DNA of 64,000 nt from NCBI GenBank assembly GCA_002482505.1, contig DLGD01000001.1, forward strand, positions 1 through 64,000, in the 5' to 3' direction. This document shows, in pieces, positions 17,526-25,707 of the stretch (position 1 is the stretch's first letter; the number at the start of each line of letters is the position of its first letter). The notes beneath the pieces were generated by a model, which was not told the DNA's origin, did not search any database, and saw nothing but the letters and a program-made list of their open reading frames with translations. Source of the DNA: Christensenella sp. UBA7703. GTDB taxonomy: Bacteria; Bacillota; Clostridia; Christensenellales; CAG-138. A program made the position numbers and the translations under genes.

Positions 17526-18086
17526 AATAGTAAATTCCCCCAATTTCAACACAATTTATTTTGCTGCACAAGCTACCTGAAAGCAGATTCGCAAACGAAT
17601 ATGAAACGATATGAAAGTTTGAGCAAAGTGAATCATTCGGAAGCAAAGCGCTCACCGTACGAAGAAACTATAGCGTTTTCCAATAAAAATGTCAATAAGA
17701 AACCAAACAAAACATAATAGAACCAATAAAAGACGAAATTGGAAATGAAACGAAATTATTTGAGCGATTAGTTGTTAATAGATGTTGACAAGATGAGCGT
17801 ATGGTGTTATGCTCAACACGCAAACGAAACTAAACGACAGCTTATGCACGAAGACGCAACTCAATTAGCACAATGTGAATCATCCCACAAGCGGAGAAAT
17901 AACCGCAAGTATCTCAGAAAAAACATTAGAAATCAAAACCCTCAAAAACAGCATAAAACTTTATTAATCGACATTCTTTCGAGTTGCTTTTTAGCATTTT
18001 CCCGGTGCAAAAAAAGGGCACCACCATCTCTTGGTATCGACGGGGAGATCCGTCAGATATAAATAAAAAGGAGGAATAACCGTATT
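17526..18086. other. Divergent regulatory region between the DeoR gene and the als operon
   Basis: A 560-base gap without a supported gene; open frames in it lack ribosome sites and protein character. It holds scattered ACGAAA-type motifs at about 17591-17616, 17746-17757 and 17819-17840, the plus-strand promoter at 17785-17813, and a long 5' leader of about 270 bases ending in AAAGGAGG before alsB. The leader includes a small hairpin (GACGG/CCGTC, 18038-18053). The leader length leaves room for post-transcriptional control, but no known riboswitch was recognised. Confidence 0.6.
17785..17813 (+). promoter_or_regulatory. Sigma-A promoter for the als operon with adjoining operator
   Basis: -35 TTGACA (17785-17790), a 17-bp spacer, and -10 TATGCT (17808-17813). 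The motif CAAACGAAACTAAACGACAG begins at 17821. It shares CAAACGAAAC with the sequence at 7215-7224, placed equally close to the other DeoR-linked promoter. Confidence 0.85.
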
Positions 18087-19139
18087 ATGAAGAAGTTTCT
18101 ATCCTTATTGCTTGTCGCTATGATGGCACTCGCCATGGTAGCCTGCAGCGCTCCTGCTGCAACAACCGAAGAGCCCGCTGCCCCCGCCACCGCAACGGAA
18201 GCCCCCGCAACGGAAGCCGCAACAGAAGCACCGGCAGCGGAAGCTACAACCTACCGCATTGGCGTTCTGATGAAGACGCTGGCATCTCCGTATTGGCAGA
18301 ACATGGCCGCTGGTTTGGAAGCGGAAGTCGCCAAGATGGACGGCGTTGAAATCGAGATCTTCGGTGCCGAGTCTGAGGATGACCTCTCCGGCCAGCTGGC
18401 ATTGATGGAAAACATGATCAACAGCGGCAAGTATGACGCGCTTTGCGTTGCGCCGATCACCCCGACCAACCTGATTTCCGGTGTTGTCATGGCTAACCAG
18501 AAGGGTCTGCCGGTTGTTGACATCGACGAGAAATTTGACATGGATGCACTGAAAGAAGCAGGCGGCTATGTTGTTGGTTATGCCACCTCGGACAACAATG
18601 CAGTCGGTGCAATGGCGGCTGACCTTATCGCAGCGGCATATCCCGACGGCGCGGGTGTGTGCATCATCGAAGGTATGGCTGGTGCAACCTCTGGTGAACT
18701 CCGTCGCGATGGCTGCGTCAATGCTCTTGCCGCAAAGACCGGCTACACGGTGCTGGATGTCCAGCCCGGCAATTGGGACCGTCAGGTTGCTCTGGACGTT
18801 GCCACGAACATGATCAACAAATATGGCACTGAACTCAAGGCGATCTTCACCGCGAATGACACCATGGCCAAAGGCGCACTCCAGGCGATGGAGAACACCG
18901 GACGCATGGACATCCTGCTGGTTTCCACGGATGCTGATACCGAAGTGCAGCAGGCCGTCGCCGAAGGCAAGCTCGTTGCTGTCGTGCAGAACCCGACCGG
19001 AATCGCCGTCTCCTGCGTTGAGCAGGCTATCGCGGCTGTCAAGTCCGGCAACGCCGGCTCGCTGGATGCCACAGTGACAGATACCCTCATTCCGGCGAAA
19101 GTCTACACCAAGGACAACATCTCGGAACTCCTTGGCTAA
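18087..19139 (+). CDS. alsB: Sugar ABC transporter substrate-binding lipoprotein (allose/ribose type)
   Basis: Membrane-anchored binding protein of 350 residues. It has a signal peptide with a lipobox ending MVAC (Cys20), then a low-complexity linker rich in Ala, Thr, Glu and Pro (to about 52), then a two-lobed periplasmic-binding-protein type I domain (TYRIGVLMKTLASPYWQNM onward, with VVDIDEKF and IFTANDTMAKGALQAM). The family binds pentoses and hexoses such as ribose, allose and xylose. The following genes give the order B-A-C-E-K seen in the E. coli D-allose operon, so allose or a related aldohexose is the best substrate guess. A strong stem-loop follows the gene, which would favour its abundance over the membrane parts. 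Confidence 0.85.
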   Translation: MKKFLSLLLVAMMALAMVACSAPAATTEEPAAPATATEAPATEAATEAPAAEATTYRIGVLMKTLASPYWQNMAAGLEAEVAKMDGVEIEIFGAESEDDLSGQLALMENMINSGKYDALCVAPITPTNLISGVVMANQKGLPVVDIDEKFDMDALKEAGGYVVGYATSDNNAVGAMAADLIAAAYPDGAGVCIIEGMAGATSGELRRDGCVNALAAKTGYTVLDVQPGNWDRQVALDVATNMINKYGTELKAIFTANDTMAKGALQAMENTGRMDILLVSTDADTEVQQAVAEGKLVAVVQNPTGIAVSCVEQAIAAVKSGNAGSLDATVTDTLIPAKVYTKDNISELLG

Positions 19140-19176
19140 TCCAACAACCATCACAGTGCTGAACTAGGTAACGATG

Positions 19177-19211
19177 CTTGAGGTGCCCGGATCCGTACCG
19201 GGCACCTCAAG
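19177..19211 (+). other. Strong stem-loop after the binding-protein gene
   Basis: A perfect 14-bp stem, CTTGAGGTGCCCGG (19177-19190) with CCGGGCACCTCAAG (19198-19211), has a 7-base loop. No T-run follows, so it is probably an mRNA 3'-end stabiliser or partial attenuator between alsB and alsA. Confidence 0.8.
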
Positions 19212-19349
19212 TGAGCCGTATATGATCGTTGTAACTAAAAACAATAAAAACCTTAATCGAATGAAATGATAAGAACAGTCAGCACAAAGATGGGGTCGCG
19301 TGACTTGCGACGGTAGATGGAACGACATCGAAACAGAAGGGCGAAAAGT

Positions 19350-20870
19350 ATGGAACCATTGGTCGAAATGAAAAACATCAGAAAAGAGTTTCCGGGTGTT
19401 GTCGCGCTCGAAAATGTCAGTTTTGATGTTATGCCCGGAGAAGTACATCTATTGCTAGGGGAGAATGGCGCGGGCAAATCTACTTTGATGAAGATCCTTA
19501 GCGGCATCTATACGCCGACGAGCGGCTGCATCCGCGTGCGTGGCTGCGAGTATGACAAACTCACCCCGAAGCTATCCTCACAGCTTGGCATCAGCATCAT
19601 CTATCAGGAACTCAGCGTCGTAAATAACCTCTCCATTGCAGAAAATCTTTTTGTAGGCCGTCTGCCTGTGAAAAGGATGATAGGGGTGCTACCGGTTGTC
19701 GATAAAAAATACTACATGCAGCGAGCCGTTGAACTGGCGAAAAAAGTCGGACTGACTAAGCCGGTTGATACGCTTGTTGGGGATCTCTCCATATCTGAAA
19801 AGCAGATGGTTGAAATCGCAAAGGCGCTTGCTGTCGATGCAAGGATTGTCGTGATGGACGAACCAACATCATCTCTTACTTCGGAAGAAACCAACAATCT
19901 ATTCGAAATCATACGCAAACTCCGTGCTGACGGAATTGGCGTTGTTTATATTTCTCATAAAATGCAGGAACTCCGTGAGATTGGAGATCGTGTTACTGTT
20001 TTAAAGGATGGCAACACCGTAGCAACCAAGAGCATGGATGACGTTCACTCAGAGAATGAAATCATCTCCATGATGGTTGGCCGCGAAGTACAAAAAGAAT
20101 TCTTCAGCGAAAAACCGATGGATTATGAAACTGCTGAGGTGATCTTTCGAGCGGAGCACATTACCCGAAAGGATTTGCGCTCAAACGATATTTCTTTCGA
20201 GGTATACCGTGGGGAAGTACTCGGCTTTGCGGGACTCGTCGGAGCTGGACGTACGGAGCTGATGACTACTATCTTTTCCGGTCAGGAGTATGAAAAAGGG
20301 AAAATCTACTTGCACGGCAAGGAACTTCCAATTCGGTCTCCCTATCATTCGATTCAAAACGGAATTGCTCTGATTACGGAAAATCGTCGTGAGACGGGCA
20401 TCTTTCCGTTGCACAATATCAAAGAAAACCTCGTTCTGGTCAAACGATTGCTACTATCGAAAGGGCAGGGCTTTATCGGCCTGATTCACCCGAAAGCAGA
20501 TCAGAAAATTGCCGAAAATCAGCGTAAGCAGATGAATATCAAGTGCTCGACGCTTGATCAGGTGATTACTACGCTTTCAGGCGGGAATCAACAGAAGGTT
20601 ATCGTAGGGAAATGGATGGCATCCGAAGCAAAACTGATTATCTTTGATGAGCCGACAAAAGGAATCGACATTGGCACAAAAGCGGAGATGTATGGGATTA
20701 TGCGCTCGCTCGCGGAAAAAGGCGTTGGGGTTATCATGATTTCGTCGGAGCTACCAGAGTTGCTTGGCGTGTGCGACCGAATCGTTGTTTTAAATGAAGG
20801 CAAACTAAAAGGAACTATCAAAATTAGAGATGCGTCCGAAGAACTCATTCTGAAGACTGCCACAATGTGA
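19350..20870 (+). CDS. alsA: Sugar ABC transporter ATP-binding protein (RbsA/AlsA type)
   Basis: Tandem ATPase that energises the sugar importer, about 506 residues with two nucleotide-binding domains. The first has Walker A GENGAGKST (37-45), signature LSISEKQ and Walker B VVMDEPTSS. The second, as usual for this family, has a degenerate Walker A region (GLVGAGRTEL) and the signature LSGGNQQKV with IIFDEPTKGID. The start at 19350 (MEPLVEMKN) is preferred over one 11 codons upstream because AGAAGG lies in front of it. It sits between the binding-protein and permease genes. Confidence 0.9.
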   Translation: MEPLVEMKNIRKEFPGVVALENVSFDVMPGEVHLLLGENGAGKSTLMKILSGIYTPTSGCIRVRGCEYDKLTPKLSSQLGISIIYQELSVVNNLSIAENLFVGRLPVKRMIGVLPVVDKKYYMQRAVELAKKVGLTKPVDTLVGDLSISEKQMVEIAKALAVDARIVVMDEPTSSLTSEETNNLFEIIRKLRADGIGVVYISHKMQELREIGDRVTVLKDGNTVATKSMDDVHSENEIISMMVGREVQKEFFSEKPMDYETAEVIFRAEHITRKDLRSNDISFEVYRGEVLGFAGLVGAGRTELMTTIFSGQEYEKGKIYLHGKELPIRSPYHSIQNGIALITENRRETGIFPLHNIKENLVLVKRLLLSKGQGFIGLIHPKADQKIAENQRKQMNIKCSTLDQVITTLSGGNQQKVIVGKWMASEAKLIIFDEPTKGIDIGTKAEMYGIMRSLAEKGVGVIMISSELPELLGVCDRIVVLNEGKLKGTIKIRDASEELILKTATM

Positions 20871-20880
20871 GGAGAAAACA

Positions 20881-21837
20881 ATGAAAACACGGCAACTCAG
20901 TTTTAAAGTTATCTGGGGAAAATTAGGAACTGTAGCGATTTTTATCGGCATGCTGTTGATTTTCTCATTATTTGCACCGGCGACATTCTTAACCTGGAAC
21001 AATATCAAGCAAATCGCCACGCAGTCCTCAACTACAATGTTGATCGCCTGCGGCGAGTTCTTTGCAATATTGGTTGCTGGCATCGATCTTTCCGTGGGTT
21101 CCGTCGTTGCGCTTTCAGGTATGATTACAGCAAAACTCATGGTAAACCTCGGCATGGACGTGCTTCCCGCATTCCTGATCGGATCTGTGCTCTTCGGTCT
21201 GCTGTTAGGTGCAATCAACGGCATTTTGATCAACGTGACGAATGTTCACCCGTTTATCATCACACTTGGCACACAGGCGGTCTATCGCGCGCTGACACTG
21301 ATTTTATCAAATGCGCAGGCAACATTCGGGTTTCCTGGGACATTCTCAAAATTCTTTGGCGGTGTCTGGAACGGAATTCCAATGTCAGTCTTCGTGGCAT
21401 TGGCGGTTGCAGCGCTGATGTGGTTTATCACCAGTAAAACGACATTTGGGCGAAATCTATATGTAATCGGAGGCAACCGCGAGTCCGCTTGGTATTCCGG
21501 CATCAATGTAAAGCGTCATATTCTGGCGGTGCATATGATCTCGGGACTTTGCGCCGGCATCTGCGGCGCGGTATTAACCGCACGCCTCGGGGCAGCGGAG
21601 CCGAATGGAGCCACAGGATACGAAACCAGCGCAATTGCCGCGGCGATTATTGGTGGGACCAGCTTCTTTGGAGGCAAGGGAACGATTCCCGGCGTCATCA
21701 TTGGCGCGCTGATCCTTGGCCTCATCAGCAATGGGCTGAATATGTGCTCGGTCCCGACGTTTTATCAAAACCTCGCGACCGGTCTGCTGCTGATCTTTGC
21801 TGTTGCGCTTGATACCTTTATCTCTCGCAGAAAATGA
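20881..21837 (+). CDS. alsC: Sugar ABC transporter permease (RbsC/AlsC type)
   Basis: Membrane permease of 318 residues with about 8-10 hydrophobic segments and the family signature around GIDLSVGSVVALSGM (residues ~68-82), plus the C-terminal GGTSFFGGKGTIPGVIIGALILGLISNGL loop motif, here quoted only in part. It forms the channel with the AlsA-type ATPase. The gene has a GAGGAG site 10 bases after alsA, in the order binding protein, ATPase, permease. Confidence 0.9.
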   Translation: MKTRQLSFKVIWGKLGTVAIFIGMLLIFSLFAPATFLTWNNIKQIATQSSTTMLIACGEFFAILVAGIDLSVGSVVALSGMITAKLMVNLGMDVLPAFLIGSVLFGLLLGAINGILINVTNVHPFIITLGTQAVYRALTLILSNAQATFGFPGTFSKFFGGVWNGIPMSVFVALAVAALMWFITSKTTFGRNLYVIGGNRESAWYSGINVKRHILAVHMISGLCAGICGAVLTARLGAAEPNGATGYETSAIAAAIIGGTSFFGGKGTIPGVIIGALILGLISNGLNMCSVPTFYQNLATGLLLIFAVALDTFISRRK

Positions 21838-21952
21838 GCGCATTCGAATAGATGTATGACCGCACTGCCCGATTGGATCATTTGATGCATGTTGGGCGTG
21901 TGCATGAGGAAAGGAGCAAGGGCGACGAGCGCATCGCCGCCCGGAAATCATA

Positions 21953-22630
21953 ATGGAGCAACGATTCGTACCGTCACTGATGGGGATGGACCTCATGAAT
22001 GTACAGCAACAGATTGAACAGCTCAATGAACATGCGGATATGTACCACCTTGATATCATTGACTGGCACTTTGCAAAGAACATGTTTATTTCCCCGGTCT
22101 TTATTGAGCAACTCCGTCCTCTGACAAAGGCCGTGCTGGATACGCATCTCATGGTCGAGGGGCTTCCGCTCGATATCATCAAAGCGTCAATCGACGCAGG
22201 CAGCGATATTATCTCCTTACATGCGGAAGATATCCAACGTAATGTGTTTAAATATATCGGTATGATCAAGGATGCCGGAAAGAAATTTGGCGTAGTGCTT
22301 AACCCGTCCGTGCCGTTGGATATTATGCGGTACTACATCGATCAAGTCGACCTTATTACGTTCATGGGCGTTACACCCGGTTTTCCTAAGCAGTCGCTGA
22401 TCCCCTGTGTACTGGATAAGATTCGTGACGCGCATGTTCTGCGCGAACAGAAGGGGTACCAATTTAAAACGATGATCGATGGCGGAAGCCACAAGGGGAC
22501 AATGAAGCAGGTCAACGCGACAGGCGTAGATCATATCATCATGGGGAGCACCTGCCTGTTCAGTATGGATCGTGATTTACACAAGGCATGGTCTATCATG
22601 GAGGAGAACTTCAACATGTGGGTTCGGTAG
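21953..22630 (+). CDS. alsE: Allulose-6-phosphate 3-epimerase-like protein
   Basis: Ribulose-phosphate-3-epimerase-family TIM barrel of 225 residues. By family it converts D-allulose-6-phosphate to fructose-6-phosphate. It opens PSLMGMDL and has HADMYHLDIIDWHF (metal His and Asp), DTHLMVEG, MGVTPGFPKQ and MIDGGSHKG (second catalytic Asp). These follow the AlsE pattern as recalled (SLMCMDL, HADYFHIDIMDGHF, VDPGFAGQPFIPEMLDKL). The first metal segment reads DWHF instead of DGHF. It follows alsC by 115 bases and precedes the ROK kinase. Ribulose-5-phosphate epimerase activity is a less likely alternative. Confidence 0.82.
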   Translation: MEQRFVPSLMGMDLMNVQQQIEQLNEHADMYHLDIIDWHFAKNMFISPVFIEQLRPLTKAVLDTHLMVEGLPLDIIKASIDAGSDIISLHAEDIQRNVFKYIGMIKDAGKKFGVVLNPSVPLDIMRYYIDQVDLITFMGVTPGFPKQSLIPCVLDKIRDAHVLREQKGYQFKTMIDGGSHKGTMKQVNATGVDHIIMGSTCLFSMDRDLHKAWSIMEENFNMWVR

Positions 22631-22648
22631 GGAAGCCAAGGAGAGAGT

Positions 22649-23572
22649 ATGAAGAATCTGATCATTGGAATTGATATTGGCGGAACGAACTTTAGAATCG
22701 GAGCAGTCAACCGGTCGGGCGAAATTTGTTGTTTCGAAAAATCGCCAAGCAGCGTGATCTGTGGTGCCGGCAGTACAATCGATCGGCTCGCTTCGTATAT
22801 AGCATCCTATCTGGCGCAGAACAATATTCAAGAACGGATTGCAGCAATCACGATCGGGTTTCCCTCCCCGGTAAGCAAGGATAAGAAGGTTGTCTACAAT
22901 TGTCCAAATCTGCCTCAATGTGAGGATGGTGGATTTGATGGCAAAGATGTCGTTACACCGCTTGAGGCGGCCTTTGGTGTTCCAGTATTTATTGAGAAAG
23001 ATGCAGTATTCTTGCTGCAATATGATATTACGCGTCAGAATCTTAAGAATAAAGGCTATACTCTTGGCATCTATTATGGGACCGGCCTTGGAAACATGGT
23101 GTATTTGGGGGATCGGTTTTTGGATGGTAAGCATGGCGTTGCGTGCGATCTCGGCCATATCCCGTTCTACTTGAGCGATCGTTATTGCACCTGTGGCAAT
23201 CGCGGCTGCGTGGAAGCTTATGCATCCGGGCATGTTCTTTATTCCTTATGGGAAGAGCATTTCTCAACAGAAAACTTCCGTGATATTTTTATTTTGCACA
23301 GGGATCATGACCTGATTCGGAATTTTATCGAGGCGATGGCGATTCCTTTTGCATCAGAAGTGAATATCTTTGATCCCGATCAGGTGGTCATCGGCGGCGG
23401 TGTTGTTGAAATGCCAGAGTTCCCAATGGACATGCTGCTTGGGTATGTGCATGAGTTTGCGCGCAAGCCCTATCCGGGCGACGATTTTACATTGCTGCGC
23501 GCGTCAAATGCGGTGGACATCGGCGTCATCGGAGGCGCATATTACGCGATGGAGCGACTGCCGAACTTTTAA
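22649..23572 (+). CDS. alsK: Allose kinase-like ROK family sugar kinase
   Basis: ATP-dependent hexose kinase of 307 residues. It has the phosphate-binding motif GIDIGGTNFR (7-16), the ROK zinc site CTCGNRGCVEAYASG, and a C-terminal segment VNIFDPDQVVIGGGVVEMPEFP (quoted in parts) that closely parallels AlsK. The catalytic Asp is likely in the EKDAV segment. By family and by the B-A-C-E-K gene order it should make allose-6-phosphate from allose. An AAGGAGAGAG ribosome site precedes the ATG. No allose-6-phosphate isomerase (RpiB type) gene is present in the window. Confidence 0.82.
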   Translation: MKNLIIGIDIGGTNFRIGAVNRSGEICCFEKSPSSVICGAGSTIDRLASYIASYLAQNNIQERIAAITIGFPSPVSKDKKVVYNCPNLPQCEDGGFDGKDVVTPLEAAFGVPVFIEKDAVFLLQYDITRQNLKNKGYTLGIYYGTGLGNMVYLGDRFLDGKHGVACDLGHIPFYLSDRYCTCGNRGCVEAYASGHVLYSLWEEHFSTENFRDIFILHRDHDLIRNFIEAMAIPFASEVNIFDPDQVVIGGGVVEMPEFPMDMLLGYVHEFARKPYPGDDFTLLRASNAVDIGVIGGAYYAMERLPNF

Positions 23573-23590
23573 CATATTGCAGGGGGAGTT

Positions 23591-24589
23591 ATGCAGCGCT
23601 TTAGCATTATTGGAGCCGCGCATCTGGACGTGCTGGCAGAAGGGATTGACGAAGCTGCACTCCGTGAAGGTTCCTGTACAGCCGAACAGATTCGTTTGGG
23701 ATTCGGCGGCGATGCGTTCAACGAAGCGGTCGTGTTATCGAGGCTCGGCGGAGACGTTGATCTGATCAGCAAAATAGGCAAGGATTCCGGTGGAGCGATG
23801 GTGCTTGATTACTGCCGCTCCAATGGGTTGGATACGAAGCACATCAATCAAGAATCCGGACTCGCCACGAGTATGAATCTTGTACTCATTGACAAGAACG
23901 GTGAGCGTAGCTTCATCACGGACCCGAAGAGCAGTCTGCGCGCGTTAACGCTGGAGGATGTGCTTCCCAGTGTGGACTGTCTTGCGCCGGTGGTATGCTT
24001 TGCGAGTTTGTTTGTATTTCCAAAGTTCAGCCCGCAAACGATGGAAACTCTGTTTTCTTTGATCAAGCGGGAGGATCGCTTGATTTGTGCAGACATGACC
24101 AAGCGGAAAAACGGCGAAAAACTTGCTGATCTTGCGGGCGTATGGCCGTATCTTGACGTGTTGTTTGCCAATGCCGATGAAGCGGGCTTGCTTTCGGAGC
24201 AATCTGGTGTAGTGAATATTGCAAAAGATTTCCGTGCTCACGGCGTGAAGTGTGTTGCCATTAAAACAGGGGCAAACGGCTGCTATATCGATTCCGATGA
24301 AATGGTTGGGGAGATTTCCGGTTGCCGCAGTAAGGCTTGTGTCGATACCACAGGAGCGGGAGACACCTTCGCGGCAGGTTTTCTTTTTGCGAGATCAAAT
24401 GGGGGGAATTACTCTGACTGTGCACGCTTTGCAAACGCGATTGCATCGATCTGCGTTGAGCATGTTGGCGCAACGACACATACCATTTATCTGGACGATG
24501 TGTTGGAACGTTGCCGCGAGAATTATCCTGCTTTCAGCGACTTTCCTATTGACGGTTCGTGTAAAAGCGCATCATACGATTGCTTCTGA
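23591..24589 (+). CDS. PfkB-family carbohydrate kinase
   Basis: A 332-residue ribokinase-like kinase. It shows the N-terminal substrate motif LGFGGDAFNEAVVLSRLGG and the catalytic anion-hole motif DTTGAGDTFAAGF with its Asp base. The last gene of the als operon, 18 bases after alsK, with an AGGGGGAG ribosome site. This kinase is an addition to the five-gene allose set. It may phosphorylate another sugar entering through the same importer, for example ribose, or act as a second step on a ketose phosphate. The substrate cannot be chosen from sequence. The C-terminal tail (about 20 residues) is polar and unlike the family core. Confidence 0.88.
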   Translation: MQRFSIIGAAHLDVLAEGIDEAALREGSCTAEQIRLGFGGDAFNEAVVLSRLGGDVDLISKIGKDSGGAMVLDYCRSNGLDTKHINQESGLATSMNLVLIDKNGERSFITDPKSSLRALTLEDVLPSVDCLAPVVCFASLFVFPKFSPQTMETLFSLIKREDRLICADMTKRKNGEKLADLAGVWPYLDVLFANADEAGLLSEQSGVVNIAKDFRAHGVKCVAIKTGANGCYIDSDEMVGEISGCRSKACVDTTGAGDTFAAGFLFARSNGGNYSDCARFANAIASICVEHVGATTHTIYLDDVLERCRENYPAFSDFPIDGSCKSASYDCF

Positions 24590-24928
24590 GCCGCGCGAAA
24601 CTTCGTCAGTCAGAATGAGTAAACATTGGGTTTGAGTTTGTAACAAAAGTGAATTGCAAATGAGTCAATCAAGTGTTCCGGATTATTATTTGTATCCATT
24701 TGACAAGTAACATATAAGGCTATGGGGCTAAAACGGCGTGATAGCTTTACCAAAGCCCGATTGTCCCTCTCTGCACTTGCTTTTTGACGGATACTGTGCT
24801 AAGATCAAAACAATTGAATAAAAAGAACCGTCTTTTCAGAAGGGCTTTTGTTATTGCGTGTGGAGCGCACTATAGAAAAGCCCTTCTTTTTTTTCAAATT
24901 GGACCATACAAAATAACAGGAGGAAAAA
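24590..24928 (+). other. Intergenic leader region before the L25 gene
   Basis: No gene is seen here. It contains a TTGACA at 24700-24705 without a convincing -10, a candidate promoter TTGCTT (24777-24782)-17-TAAGAT (24800-24805), and the terminator at 24838-24894. Only about 25 bases lie between the terminator T-run and the L25 ribosome site. Confidence 0.5.
24838..24894 (+). terminator. Strong terminator in the L25 leader, possible attenuator
   Basis: Perfect 12-bp arms AGAAGGGCTTTT (24838-24849) and AAAAGCCCTTCT (24876-24887) are followed by eight T. A second candidate promoter, TTGTTA (24848-24853)-17-TATAGA (24871-24876), lies within the loop. The L25 start codon is only 35 bases beyond the T-run, so this terminator is either read through or carries the promoter. 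Confidence 0.8.
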
Positions 24929-25501
24929 ATGAACAGTATTAGCGCCAGTATGCGCACAACGACCGCAAAAGCAAAGCAACTTAGACGATCGGGCATTATC
25001 CCGTGCGTGATCTATGGATCGGGGTTGAAAGAGTCTTTGTCAATCCAAATTGATCAGGCTACAGCTCAGCATTTGAAACGTATGAAGCGGAATGGAAGCC
25101 TGGTAGATATTCAAGTCGACGGAAAAACCTATCATACGCTTATCAAGGATCTGGAATACAACAACCTGCTTGATGAAGTCGTCCACATCAGTTTTTTGAT
25201 GCTGCAGAGCGGGAAAAAGGTCAATAGCGTTGCCGATATCGTGCTTTTGAACAAAGATAAGGTACAGGGCATTCTGGAACAGATTCAGATGCAGATTCCG
25301 CACGCGGCAGAACCGGAATATCTATTGGACACTGTGGCAATCGACCTAGATGGACGACCAGCCGGAACGGTGATCTTGGTTGAAGATATCCCGGAATTCG
25401 TAAGCGATAAAATTGAGCTGCACACCGACCTAAGCAGCATTGTTTTGCGAATCAACGACAAAAAACGCGCGGACCCTAGGCCCATGCGCGCAGCGGAATA
25501 A
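24929..25501 (+). CDS. rplY: 50S ribosomal protein L25 / general stress protein Ctc
   Basis: 5S-rRNA-binding ribosomal protein of the long TL5/Ctc form, 190 residues. The N-terminal L25 domain (about 1-90) has LRRSGIIPCVIYGSGLKESLSIQI and HTLIKDLEYNNLLDEVVHISF. The C-terminal TL5 beta domain (about 95-185) has the conserved IPHAAEPEYLLDTVAIDLDGRPAG pattern (shown in part) and ends LHTDLSSIVLRI. The ribosome site is GGAGGAAAAA. In Bacillus the ortholog Ctc is stress-induced. It stands alone between the als operon and a convergent ABC operon, behind the unusual leader described separately. Confidence 0.92.
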   Translation: MNSISASMRTTTAKAKQLRRSGIIPCVIYGSGLKESLSIQIDQATAQHLKRMKRNGSLVDIQVDGKTYHTLIKDLEYNNLLDEVVHISFLMLQSGKKVNSVADIVLLNKDKVQGILEQIQMQIPHAAEPEYLLDTVAIDLDGRPAGTVILVEDIPEFVSDKIELHTDLSSIVLRINDKKRADPRPMRAAE

Positions 25502-25627
25502 GAGTGGTTGGATAAAGCCGCCACTGTTTGCACCTGACTGTAGCCAACGAAAATGGAACATAGTGTATTTCATCGGACAGGATGCAATTCAATCATAGAT
25601 CAAATAGCGAAAAGAGAATTGGCGCGC

Positions 25628-25656
25628 AAAAAACCGTCCTTACAGGACGGTTTTTT
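25628..25656. terminator. Bidirectional terminator
   Basis: AAAAAACCGTCC (25628-25639), loop TTACA, GGACGGTTTTTT (25645-25656): a perfect 12-bp stem with A- and T-runs on both sides. It serves the L25 gene on the plus strand and the nucleoside ABC operon ending at 25708 on the minus strand. Confidence 0.92.
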
Positions 25657-25707
25657 GATCGTTGCATTAGCGTGCTTGAATTAAGGGCATGGTTTGGAAC
25701 GAAGTTG

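Noticed and set aside
17772..18062. Open frame of 96 codons in front of alsB
   Set aside because: It begins inside the promoter at 17785, has no ribosome site and is basic and Asn/Gln-rich without family signs; the region is better read as a leader.
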